From contig NZ_JABBYO010000009.1 of the NCBI RefSeq assembly GCF_012958305.1, forward strand, positions 62,001 through 126,000: 64,000 nucleotides of DNA, written 5' to 3'. How positions within the stretch are numbered: position 1 is the stretch's first letter; the number at the start of each line of letters is the position of its first letter. The notes under the pieces are model-generated. The model was not told the DNA's origin. It saw nothing but the letters and a program-made list of their open reading frames with translations, and ran no database searches. Made by a program: the position numbers and the translations under genes. This document shows positions 22,792-31,070 of this stretch, one piece after another. Origin of the DNA: Tautonia rosea (GTDB taxonomy: Bacteria; Planctomycetota; Planctomycetia; Isosphaerales; Isosphaeraceae).

Positions 22792-25700
22792 ATGACTGGG
22801 CACGCTGTCGTCGGGAGGGGGCGTCGGCGTCGCTTCCGACCCGGGGTGGAACGGGTCGAACCTCGCTGCTTGCTGACGACGTTTTTTGTGAGGAATACGT
22901 TCGATTCGGGGCTGGGATCGCTTCGTCAAGCCATTCTTAACGCCAACGCGAGTCCGGGGACGGACTTCATCGAGTTTGCCATTCCGACCTCGACGGCGCC
23001 GGGGCTCAATGTGCCCGTGCCGGGCTTCGATCCCGAAACGCAGACCTGGCGGATCGAACTGCAATCACCCCTGCCGGCGTTGACGGATCCGGTGACGATT
23101 GACGGGCTTTCTCAGGCCGACGTACCAGTCACTTTTCGTTATCCGGATGACATCGACGCGCCGACCGCGTTTCAGTCGGAGCCGAACACGGTTGTCGCCC
23201 TCGATGGGAACAATGCCGCGTTGCGGGTGATCGTTGACGGGAGCGGGATCAACCGAGCGTTGTATCCCGAGGTGGTGGGCTTCGAGATCGCCACGAAGAA
23301 TAGTAATCTGCGCGGATTGGTCATTGACGGCTTTGACATCGGGGTGCGGGTGCCGGACCGGTCGAATGTCGGCAACCGGATTCAAGGGAACAGTATTGGC
23401 GGGCATTTCCTTTTTCGGGTCGATCTTCAGACGGGCGACCCCCTGCCGGCTCCGAGTGATGTGGCGTTCGCGGGGATCGGGATCACGGGGGACGCGATTG
23501 TCGTCGCGGGCACGAACACGACGATCGGCGGCTTCAATGCGCAGGAGAACAACACGATCACCCTTGCGGGAGGCCGGGGGATCTGGATCCAGCCAGGGGC
23601 CGAGGGGAACCAGATTTTCGGGAACCAGATTGGCGTGATCGGCCCGACTCGCAATGGGGTGTACATGCAGGCGGGGAACGCGTTGGAAGGGGTTCTGATC
23701 CAGTCGTCGGCCGATCAGCTTGCCTCCAGTAACGCGATTGGTGGTCCGGTGCAGGGCTCGGGCAATGTGATCTCGGCCAACGGAAGCCACGGGGTCTGGC
23801 TTGTCGGCCCGGGGGCGACGAGGAACCGAATTGAGGGGAATTACATCGGGGCGGCTCCGGGAGGAGGGTATCGGTTCGGGGCCGGGAACCCGGGGAACGC
23901 GGGAGACGGTGTATTTCTTGACAATGCGCCGTCGAATCGAGTCGGCGAGGATGCGACAGGCCGCCGGAACACGATCTCAGCGAACAACGGAGCCGGGGTG
24001 CGGATTTCGGGTCCGCTGGCGACGGGGAACCTGGTGGCGGGGAACTTCATCGGCACAACCGCCGGTGGCAACGCGGCGCTCGGCAATGCGAGAGACGGGG
24101 TTCGGGTCGAGTTGTCGGCGTCGGGCAACACGATCGGCAACGGCAATGTGATCTCGGCCAACCTGCGAGGCGTGTCGGTGGTCGGTTCGACAACGCGCAA
24201 CACGCTGATTGTCAACAACCGGATCGGCAGCAGTGCATCGGGCCAGGGAGACCTGGGGAACGCGAAGGAAGGGATTCGGATCGACGGGGCGCCGGATAAT
24301 CGCATCCTGGGTGATGGCGAGGGCTCTCAGATCGTTTCGGGCAACAACGTCGGTGTGGCGATTCTGGGAGCGACCGCGACGGGGAACCTGGTGGCGGGGA
24401 CCTTCATCGGCACCGATCCGACGGGGACCTTGGAGCTGAACAACTCGCTGCAGGGGGTGTTGGTCGACAACGCGTCGGGCAACACGATCGGCGGGACAAC
24501 GACAGCGGCGAGGAATCTGATTTCGTCGAACCACTGGGGCGTGGATCTGGTCGGCCCAGGGACGTCGAACACGGTGGTGCAAGGGAACCTGATCGGGACG
24601 GATATCACCGGAACGCTTGCGTTGAGCAATGAGGTGGATGGCGTTCGGATTCGGGATGGAGCCTCGAATAACCTGATCGGTGGGCTGACGGTCGAGGCGG
24701 GGAACACCATTGCCTTCAGCCGCCGTGACGGGGTGCGGGTCGAGGGGCCGAGCATTCAGAACCGAATTCTGACGAACAGCATCTTCGACAACGCGGGGCT
24801 GGGGATCAATCTGGTTGAGCCATTAGTTCCGGGGGTCGGGCCGAACCTTTTGCGGCCGGCTCCGGTGATTGACCGGGTGCGCAGCTCGACGAACTTCGCG
24901 AACATCGAAGGGTCGTTGACGAGCGTGCCGAACACGGCGTTCGTGATCCAGTTCTTTGCGAATGAGACGCTTGACCCGTCAGGGAGCGGCGAGGGGAAAC
25001 GCTACCTGGGCGAGACGGTCGTGCTGACCAATGGCGCGGGGGTGGCAACGTACTCGGCCGACGTGCCGGGAGCGGTCTTGCCGGGCGAGTTCGTGACGGC
25101 GACGGCCACGGACTCGGCAGGGAACACCTCGGAGTTTTCCCCCGGCGTGGCGGAGTTGCTTGGGACCGTCCAGTTCGCAATGGCCGTATACGAGGTGGAC
25201 GAGTCGAGCGGCGAAGCGATCATCGGCGTGACCCGGATTGGCGGCAGCGGGGGTCAGGCGACCGTTTCTTATGCGACGATGGGAGGGTCGGCCACACCAG
25301 GAGTCGACTATACTCCGGTGTCTGGGACGTTGACCTTCGACATCGGCGTGAATGTGCAAACCTTCTCAGTACCGATTCTTGAGGACGATCTGGGCGAGGC
25401 GGTCGAGACGGTCGGCCTGGTCCTCTCGAACCCGGCAGGAGCGGCAAGCCTCGGTAATCCTTCAACGGCGATCTTGCGGATTCTCGATAATGATCAGCCG
25501 GGGACGATTGCCTTTGCCAGCGCGGCCTACCAGGTTTCGGAGGAATCGGGGCTGGCCACGATCACCGTCGTCCGAAGCGCGGGCGGGGGCACGGTTTCGA
25601 TCGAGTACGACACGAGGGCCGGGACGGCCGTACCGGGGGTCGATTATGTGCCGGTCTCGGGGACGTTGACCTTCGGGCCGGGGCAACTGGTGCAGACCTT

Positions 25701-26301
25701 CTCGGTGCCGATTTTGTTCAATCCAGGGTCGAACGCCTCGACCGTGCTGGGGTTGTTCCTCGACGATCCGATGGGAGGGGCCAGTCTGGGAGTGCCGTCG
25801 GCGGCCATTCTGACGATCACGAATCTGGACGTGCCGAGGGTCGCGAGCGTCTCGGCACAGGCCGACCGGCGGGGGCTCCTGACGATCTCGATCGGCTTCG
25901 ATCGGGACATGAATCGTCCGAGGACCGAGGACCTGCGGAATTACGGCTACAGCGTGCAAGTGCCGGGGCACAACCATCGGATCGGTACGAGAGAAGATCT
26001 GTTGGTGCCGCTTGGCCCTGCGGTTTATGATCCGGCGACCCGAACCGTCACGCTGAGAACCCTCAAGCCGATCCGGCCGGGAACACCGGTGCAGGTCTTG
26101 ATCAATCAGGTGACGGGCATCCCCGGCGCGGGGGTTGGTGTGGCGGATGTGGAGGGCGTCCTGCTCGACGGCGATGGCGACGGTCGGCCCGGAGGCACGT
26201 TCTCGACTGTCTTCCGAAGCCCGAGACCAACGCCGGTGCCCCGACTCTGGCCCCCCCTGCTCCGTCCGAGCTCGTTCTTCCGGAGCGGGGGATTGCGGTG
26301 A
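22792..26301 (+). CDS. Exported beta-helix protein with two Calx-beta domains
   Basis: A large surface or secreted protein of 1169 residues. The N-terminus is very basic (RGRRRRFRPG) and is followed by VERVEPRCLLT, an LEPR-XLL-like motif found at the N-termini of large exported planctomycete proteins. Residues of about 45-680 carry many parallel-beta-helix repeats built on GNTI, GNVISAN and NLVAGNFIGT units, as in pectate-lyase-like or CSLREA-type folds; VRNTFDSGLGSLRQAILNAN is the typical opening. Two Calx-beta domains follow (about 830-940 and 940-1045; both with PGVDYTPVSGTLTF-like cores), then a C-terminal Ig-like part. The ATG at 22792 follows GGAGGAG by 5 bp. Adhesion or polysaccharide binding is inference. 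Confidence 0.88.
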   Translation: MTGHAVVGRGRRRRFRPGVERVEPRCLLTTFFVRNTFDSGLGSLRQAILNANASPGTDFIEFAIPTSTAPGLNVPVPGFDPETQTWRIELQSPLPALTDPVTIDGLSQADVPVTFRYPDDIDAPTAFQSEPNTVVALDGNNAALRVIVDGSGINRALYPEVVGFEIATKNSNLRGLVIDGFDIGVRVPDRSNVGNRIQGNSIGGHFLFRVDLQTGDPLPAPSDVAFAGIGITGDAIVVAGTNTTIGGFNAQENNTITLAGGRGIWIQPGAEGNQIFGNQIGVIGPTRNGVYMQAGNALEGVLIQSSADQLASSNAIGGPVQGSGNVISANGSHGVWLVGPGATRNRIEGNYIGAAPGGGYRFGAGNPGNAGDGVFLDNAPSNRVGEDATGRRNTISANNGAGVRISGPLATGNLVAGNFIGTTAGGNAALGNARDGVRVELSASGNTIGNGNVISANLRGVSVVGSTTRNTLIVNNRIGSSASGQGDLGNAKEGIRIDGAPDNRILGDGEGSQIVSGNNVGVAILGATATGNLVAGTFIGTDPTGTLELNNSLQGVLVDNASGNTIGGTTTAARNLISSNHWGVDLVGPGTSNTVVQGNLIGTDITGTLALSNEVDGVRIRDGASNNLIGGLTVEAGNTIAFSRRDGVRVEGPSIQNRILTNSIFDNAGLGINLVEPLVPGVGPNLLRPAPVIDRVRSSTNFANIEGSLTSVPNTAFVIQFFANETLDPSGSGEGKRYLGETVVLTNGAGVATYSADVPGAVLPGEFVTATATDSAGNTSEFSPGVAELLGTVQFAMAVYEVDESSGEAIIGVTRIGGSGGQATVSYATMGGSATPGVDYTPVSGTLTFDIGVNVQTFSVPILEDDLGEAVETVGLVLSNPAGAASLGNPSTAILRILDNDQPGTIAFASAAYQVSEESGLATITVVRSAGGGTVSIEYDTRAGTAVPGVDYVPVSGTLTFGPGQLVQTFSVPILFNPGSNASTVLGLFLDDPMGGASLGVPSAAILTITNLDVPRVASVSAQADRRGLLTISIGFDRDMNRPRTEDLRNYGYSVQVPGHNHRIGTREDLLVPLGPAVYDPATRTVTLRTLKPIRPGTPVQVLINQVTGIPGAGVGVADVEGVLLDGDGDGRPGGTFSTVFRSPRPTPVPRLWPPLLRPSSFFRSGGLR

Positions 26302-26371
26302 TCGCATCTTGTTCGTGAGAGCGGGGAGAGGGGGCCAGAGGAGGATCGCAGGGATCGGTGTGCTGGCGATT

Positions 26372-26465
26372 CACCCCCTCACCCGGCCTGGCGGCCACCC
26401 TCTCCCCCGCAAGGCGGGGGCGAGGGTTGAGGATTGACTCCCTCTCCCCCGCGAGCGGGGAGAGT
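26372..26465. repeat. REP-like palindromic repeats, second locus
   Basis: Two more elements of the type seen at 16736-16872. The first runs about 26376-26430: CCCTCACCCGGCC, then arms around CCCTCTCCCCCGC and GCGGGGGCGAGGG. The second is 26439-26465, with arms CCCTCTCCCCCGC and GCGGGGAGAG. A partial half-site (GCGGGGAGAGG) is seen near 26318-26330. The locus again lies between two convergent genes, in the 183-bp gap between the beta-helix gene and the next exported-protein gene. Confidence 0.8.
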
Positions 26466-26484
26466 CGGCTCACTCACCGAGGGG

Positions 26485-27954
26485 TCACGGTGCGGGATAC
26501 TGAGGGATCAGGGCGTTGAGGTTGCCGAGGGGGATGACGCGGGTGTAGGTCACGGTGGTGCCGAAGTCGAGGCCGGTGCCGAAGCCGGCGGCGGCGCTGA
26601 GGGTGACGAGGTCTCGAGGACCCTTCGGGGTGCGGGAGGCGGTGATCTCGCCGGAGATGACCGAGCCGAGATAGGTGCCTTCCTCGATCCGAAGGCCGTT
26701 GAGCTCGGTAATCGCCTGGGCGTTGCTGAGCTGGACCCGGAGATCGCCGCCGACGGTGTCGGTGGAGAAGCCGGCGGGGGCTTCGAGCATCGGGCCTCGG
26801 GCCGAGAGGACGAGGCCATAATCGCCATTGGCGGCGAGGATGATGCCGGAGTCGATTCGGCCGGGGAAGTTCAGGCCGAACAGTTGCAGGCCGGTCTGGC
26901 TGGGGGCGACGTTCACGAGGTCTCGGACGGCGGCCGAGGTGATGGTGATGGTGTTGCCCAGCCGCGCGCCGCCGAGCACGTTCGCGGGGGTCGCCGGGGG
27001 CACCGCGGGGGTGAAGGCTCCCGAGGCGGAAAGCTGTTGCACCTCGAAGAGAAAAGCTTCCAGCTCGTTGGCAATGCGATCAGTTTGCGCGGGGGAGGCG
27101 TCGAAGGCGTTACGTTCGACGGCGACACGGAGCAATCGGAGGTAGTTGGACTGAGTTCCGTGGGGAACAAGTCGAGGGTCGCCGAGGGATCGGGCCATGC
27201 GGAGGCCTCGGACGATCGGCGGGGTGTTCGGACCTCGGAGGGGTCGGCCGGTGAGGAGGGCCTGAGAGAGGAGCGGACCCGTCTCTCGGTAGACCGAGGA
27301 GAGCGCACCGGTGCCGATGGTCTCGGAGGGGGGAAGGGCTCCTTCCCCGGGAATCTGATCCACGGGAACAACGACCTGATAGAACCCTTCGCCGAGGAAT
27401 TGCAAGTTGCCGATGGGGACCGTTACCGTGAAGGCGGCTCGGTCGGGAGCGGGAGGAATCTGGACCGTGGCCTCAGTCGTTCCAAGGACCAGGATGTTTG
27501 ACTCCGGGACGAGGAATACGACCGGGGGTTCCTCTTCGGGCGGTTCCTGGGGAGCGGCCGAGAAGCCGACGAGCGTCTGGGCGGCGGGCGAGTTGAGCAG
27601 AGCGTAGGTGTCGATCGAGCCCAGCATGGCGTTGACGAAGGGCTGGGCCAGCACGGCCTGGTAGAGCATGGAACGGGTCGCCACGCCCCGGGCAGCGGCC
27701 TGGGCGCGGATGGGCTCCATCTGTTCAGGTCCAAGCAGTTGGACGAGGTACTGATTGACCGCCGGAGAGGCGTCGACGCGGACCGGGGCCTGCTGAATGC
27801 GGGGCCGGATCGCTCCGGGAGCGATGAACGGCCCGAGCTTTCCGCCGACGGGCGTCACTCCCGAGAGAAGCAACCGGCCGTCGAGCGCCTCGAAGCTCGG
27901 CGTCATCCTGCGGCGAGGACCGCGGTCTGGCCGAGAGCCTTGCGCTCTACGCAT
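26485..27954 (-). CDS. Hypothetical exported protein with LEPR-XLL-like N-terminus
   Basis: A 489-residue protein of unknown function. After a basic start (RRAQGSRPDRGPRRR) it has SFEALDGRLLLSG, the same kind of LEPR-XLL-like motif as the neighbouring beta-helix protein. It has no classical hydrophobic signal helix. The body is rich in Ala, Gly, Pro and Val and mixes a helical part (residues 50-130 and 250-330) with beta-rich parts. Two IGNL-type strand motifs (PIGNLQFLGEGFYQVVVPV, VIPLGNLNALIP) are visible. The ATG at 27954 has GGAGG 8 bp upstream; the frame upstream to 28176 looks non-coding. It converges on the beta-helix gene across the palindromic repeats. Confidence 0.68.
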   Translation of the reverse strand: MRRAQGSRPDRGPRRRMTPSFEALDGRLLLSGVTPVGGKLGPFIAPGAIRPRIQQAPVRVDASPAVNQYLVQLLGPEQMEPIRAQAAARGVATRSMLYQAVLAQPFVNAMLGSIDTYALLNSPAAQTLVGFSAAPQEPPEEEPPVVFLVPESNILVLGTTEATVQIPPAPDRAAFTVTVPIGNLQFLGEGFYQVVVPVDQIPGEGALPPSETIGTGALSSVYRETGPLLSQALLTGRPLRGPNTPPIVRGLRMARSLGDPRLVPHGTQSNYLRLLRVAVERNAFDASPAQTDRIANELEAFLFEVQQLSASGAFTPAVPPATPANVLGGARLGNTITITSAAVRDLVNVAPSQTGLQLFGLNFPGRIDSGIILAANGDYGLVLSARGPMLEAPAGFSTDTVGGDLRVQLSNAQAITELNGLRIEEGTYLGSVISGEITASRTPKGPRDLVTLSAAAGFGTGLDFGTTVTYTRVIPLGNLNALIPQYPAP

Positions 27955-28215
27955 GGGTGTCGCCTCCGTGCCCGATCGAAGTAAAGAATGCGGGGTCAAA
28001 ATCCTGAGAGTCGTTATCGGACAAGTGTTGCGTGGGGCTTGACCCTTCGGACGCTTAAAACCGTCGCAATCGGCCTGGGAACAGAAGATTTGGTGAGGGA
28101 CGTCGAATCTCTTTTCGAGAACAATTCCCCAGCAGGCACCGTAGAAAGGTGGCAGAACAGCACGGCCGTTCACCATGAGGTCTCATCAATGCGACGGCTC
28201 TTCAGGGAGGTCGAC

Positions 28216-28458
28216 ATGGTCAAGAAACTCAACGAGACAGCACTCTGGCAGCGAAATCTCGCCTCCTTGATCCGATCGGGTCTGTTTGTTCGGGCCGAGG
28301 TGGTCGAGTCTCGGGGGTTGCATGTGGTCGTCGGGATTTACGGGGATGGAACCCCATCGGCCCCGTTGGCCAAATATGCCGACCGGCGACGGGCGGAAGA
28401 TGCCGTGGAACTGGTCGATCGGCTGATTGCTCACGCGGTTCCGGCAGAGGCCAACTGA
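28216..28458 (+). CDS. Small hypothetical protein
   Basis: An 80-residue soluble protein: MVKKLNETALWQRN, then a beta-alpha pattern with FVRAEVVESRGLHVVVGIY, and a helical end (YADRRRAEDAVELVDRLIA). It has no membrane segment and no known motif. The ATG at 28216 is supported by GGGAGG 5 bp upstream; another in-frame ATG lies 9 codons earlier. A clear hairpin terminator follows at 28500-28545. The good ribosome binding site and terminator argue that it is real. The function is unknown. Confidence 0.6.
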   Translation: MVKKLNETALWQRNLASLIRSGLFVRAEVVESRGLHVVVGIYGDGTPSAPLAKYADRRRAEDAVELVDRLIAHAVPAEAN

Positions 28459-28499
28459 GGCCCAAGGCGGCGGTGCGGTTAAGCTTGAGTTCTCTTGAA

Positions 28500-28545
28500 T
28501 TCGGGGGCGAAGACCGGGCGAAGGCTCGTGTCGATCGCCCCCGAA
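28500..28545. terminator. Bidirectional hairpin terminator
   Basis: Arms TTCGGGGGCGA (28500-28510) and TCGCCCCCGAA (28535-28545) are perfectly complementary over 11 bp. The sequence GTTGTTTGATGATTT follows on the plus side. It lies between two convergent genes and could end both transcripts. Confidence 0.65.
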
Positions 28546-28581
28546 GTTGTTTGATGATTTCGGTTTGTGCCCGATCGACGC

Positions 28582-29334
28582 TTATCCGATCGGGCGGCGG
28601 TGCGGAGGGGAGGAGCGATGGCGAAGTGAGCCGATTGCCTCTCGGCAGAACGCGAGCAGGTTGGTTTCGATCAGTTCGCGTTCGATCGTTTCAAAAGGGG
28701 GATTTTCGGGAAGAGTCGCGATGACCTCTTCGAGAAGCATTCGGGAGAACTGCGAATTGGCCCGGCGCAGGAGGCGTTGCGTGGTGCTGGTGGAGATGGG
28801 GCGGTCGAGGACGTGGGCGATACGATCGGCCAGTTCGGGAGCGGAGAGTCCGGGGGTTTCGGATCGCTGGCGAAGGGCGAGAAAGTAGGGCTGACCGGTT
28901 TCCTCCTGAAGGCGTCTGAGCCGTTGCCAGGTGCGTTCCAGGAGTTCGGTTCTCCAAATGGCGTCGAAGCGGGCCTCCTCGGTGGAGGCGTTGAGTTCGG
29001 GGATCGGCAGGGGGCAGTGCTCGGACTGTTGAAGCGCCACGAGCCCCCGGATCAAGGAACTTCGGAGGAGAAGCCGGGACCGTCCGACGCGAGACTCGGC
29101 GCTGTGCTGGGCAACCCGCTGAAGGTCGGGCACGAACCGTCGGTAAAGGGCGTTGGCCTCGTCACGATCGACGATGAGTTGAACGAGGTAGCGATGGACG
29201 GCAGGCAGTTCGGGAGCCGGCAGATCATCGTCGGTGGCGGGATCGTCATCGGAGGGGGAGAGGTCTGAGCTTGGCTCCTGACGAGCCGGTGGTTGCCAGC
29301 TCGAAATGCGGCCCCTGAGCAACTCCTCGTCCAT
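28582..29334 (-). CDS. Putative ECF-sigma-factor-like protein
   Basis: A 250-residue cytoplasmic protein. Its C-terminal 150 residues resemble the region seen in some planctomycete ECF sigma factors: FDAIWRTELLERTWQRL, then a helix-turn-helix-like LSAPELADRIAHVLDRPIS, and RRANSQFSRMLLEEVIATL. The first 40 residues are acidic and disordered (SSDLSPSDDDPATDDD). No clear sigma region 2 core-binding motif can be read, so it may be a degenerate or specialised member. The ATG at 29334 is chosen by domain content; a longer start at 29412 is possible. Its neighbours give no partner. It could also be an unrelated helical protein. Confidence 0.45.
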   Translation of the reverse strand: MDEELLRGRISSWQPPARQEPSSDLSPSDDDPATDDDLPAPELPAVHRYLVQLIVDRDEANALYRRFVPDLQRVAQHSAESRVGRSRLLLRSSLIRGLVALQQSEHCPLPIPELNASTEEARFDAIWRTELLERTWQRLRRLQEETGQPYFLALRQRSETPGLSAPELADRIAHVLDRPISTSTTQRLLRRANSQFSRMLLEEVIATLPENPPFETIERELIETNLLAFCREAIGSLRHRSSPPHRRPIG

Positions 29335-29790
29335 GGTTGAAGCGCCTCGCTCGCTCGTCCGACTCGGCGGGAGAGAAGTCTTCCGGGCTCGGGAGTCCAG
29401 GACCGCCGGCAATCGGAAGATGAGGGTCGAACTCGAATGCCCTGGAGCGTTGCGCGCAACGCACCGGGGAAATCGCTAGACCATTGTTTGATTGAACCCG
29501 AATCGGAGTGCGCGGTGAAGAGGGCACTGCCGATCTGAGAAACGCGCGAGAGCGTGACCCCTCAGACATGGTTGAGAAAGACGATCGCCGATCGGCCACG
29601 TCCCGGTGAGAATTGGAAGGGTTGCGGGCAGGGCCGTCGTTGAAGAACGTGATGGAAGGCGAGGCCCGAGTGAGGGAAAGGAAACGCGCTTGAGCCTGCA
29701 AAGACGGGGAGATCGCCCCGATCCACGGAGAGGCCGTGAACGGGGGCGGGCTCCCCGGAAATGGGCAACGTGAGGGCAGGCGCTCGGAAC
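29335..29790. other. Gene-free stretch upstream of the sigma-like gene
   Basis: About 450 bp between the 3' end of the bL28 gene and the start of the sigma-like gene, all transcribed to the minus side. Only short overlapping frames with skewed composition cross it. I see no RNA gene and no clear terminator after the bL28 gene. Confidence 0.5.
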
Positions 29791-30111
29791 TTAGAGAGGG
29801 AAGAGATTGCCAAGCTTTTCCCGGGCCTGACGGCTTCCCTTGGAGGCCTTGATCAGGGGGAAGGTCTGCATCTTTCCGTCGACTTCGAGCGTCAGCTTAC
29901 CTTCGCGGATGACCGAGGTCGCCACGCGAACGCGGCGGGTGGTGCCGTTGGGCAGCCAGACCTTGATCGTCTGAAGATTGGGCTTGAACTTCCGTCGGCT
30001 GATGCCGGTGACCTTGGTCCCGACACCACCGAGGTACTTGGCCTTGCCGCGTGTGGTGACGTGGTTGCCGAATGAGGTCTTTTTGCCACTAACTTCGCAC
30101 TGCCGTCCCAT
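29791..30111 (-). CDS. rpmB: Large ribosomal subunit protein bL28
   Basis: A 106-residue ribosomal protein. The start MGRQCEVSGKKTSFGNHVT and the following TRRKFKPNLQ-like core (SRRKFKPNLQTIKVW) are diagnostic of bL28, here with a C-terminal extension of about 30 residues ending in SRQAREKLGNLFPL. The gene lies 47 bp downstream of the bL32 gene on the same strand and is probably in the same transcript. Only one Cys is seen, near the start, so a zinc-binding form is not indicated. Confidence 0.95.
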   Translation of the reverse strand: MGRQCEVSGKKTSFGNHVTTRGKAKYLGGVGTKVTGISRRKFKPNLQTIKVWLPNGTTRRVRVATSVIREGKLTLEVDGKMQTFPLIKASKGSRQAREKLGNLFPL

Positions 30112-30158
30112 CGGACTGACTCCTGATCATGGCCAGCACAGAGGCGATCTGGCCCGGC

Positions 30159-30347
30159 TCACTCCTCGTCACCGATCTTCAACACCTGGCGGCCGCGATA
30201 GGTCCCGCAATCGGGGCAGACCGTATGGCGAGGCTTCAGGGTGCCGCACTGCTCGCAGTTGATCAGAATGACGTTGAACTGAAGGGCGTCATGGCTACGC
30301 CTCATGCCCTTCTTCGACTTCGATGTACGCCGCTTCGGTACGGCCAC
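30159..30347 (-). CDS. rpmF: Large ribosomal subunit protein bL32
   Basis: A 62-residue ribosomal protein with the family start MAVPKRRTSKSKKGMRRSHDAL. A zinc-ribbon pair of CxxC motifs (CEQC and CPDC, about 16 residues apart) follows, then the usual YRGRQVL. It is the zinc-binding form. It is the first of a two-gene bL32-bL28 unit and is divergent from the Tad locus across a 272-bp gap. Confidence 0.97.
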   Translation of the reverse strand: MAVPKRRTSKSKKGMRRSHDALQFNVILINCEQCGTLKPRHTVCPDCGTYRGRQVLKIGDEE

Positions 30348-30619
30348 GGCACACGCTCCGGCGAACTGCCTGGGTCAAAGGTGGTTTGGGAAAAGGGTGA
30401 ATTGTATCGAGCGACCGTCGGTGCTGACAAGGCGAACTGAAATGATGCCGGAAGGAAACGCCTTGATTCGACCATTTTGCAAGGCGTGGAAAGGGTGAAC
30501 TAGGGTTCTCAAGGACGGTTTCAAGCAGTCCTGGAGATCCAGGGTTGCGGAAGCATCAGCGTGTTCCATCCGCGTGTGGGGACGGAACGGGTTGATGCGT
30601 GATGAAGGAGTTCCCCGAG

Positions 30620-31039
30620 ATGCGCGTTACGCCGTTGCGCCGTTGCGAGCGATCCGGGGCGGCTGCGGTGGAGATGGCTATCATCCTGCCGCTGTTTCTC
30701 ACGTTGATTCTGGGGACGATCGAAGCGTCTCGCCTGGGGATGGTCTCGCAACTCTTGCATGTTGCGGCACGCGAAGGGTGCCGGACGGCGGTGTTGCCGG
30801 GTCAGACCGAGGCGGCCGTGAAGGCCCGAATCGAGGCGGCGCTTGCCGGGACGGGGATCTCGCCCTCGGTGCAAATTAGTAGTCCGAACGGTTCGTGGCT
30901 CAACGTGGAGGCACCGTCGCCGATCACGGTCCGGCTGAGCGTGCCGTTCAAAAATGTGAGCTGGCTGGGAGACCCGTTTGCTTTTGAAGACACCACGGTC
31001 GTGGCCTCGGCAACGATGAGTAGTGAAAAGAATCCGTGA
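30620..31039 (+). CDS. TadE-like pseudopilin
   Basis: A 139-residue minor pilin of the TadE type. A basic N-terminus and SGAAAVEMAIILPLFLTLI form the pseudopilin-type hydrophobic helix with the conserved Glu five residues after the predicted Gly cleavage site. The remaining 90 residues form a beta-rich exported domain. It would be processed by the TadV peptidase encoded downstream. The ATG at 30620 is chosen because AAGGAG lies 9-10 bp upstream; an earlier ATG at 30599 overlaps that site. It is the first gene of the Tad locus and ends 31 bp before the TadG-like start. Confidence 0.86.
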   Translation: MRVTPLRRCERSGAAAVEMAIILPLFLTLILGTIEASRLGMVSQLLHVAAREGCRTAVLPGQTEAAVKARIEAALAGTGISPSVQISSPNGSWLNVEAPSPITVRLSVPFKNVSWLGDPFAFEDTTVVASATMSSEKNP

Positions 31040-31070
31040 TTTCCCGGCCCCGTCTCAGGAGGACCCGCTC

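Noticed and set aside
30599-30619. Earlier start codon for the TadE-like gene
   Set aside because: The AAGGAG ribosome binding site lies inside this segment, so the ATG at 30620 is better.
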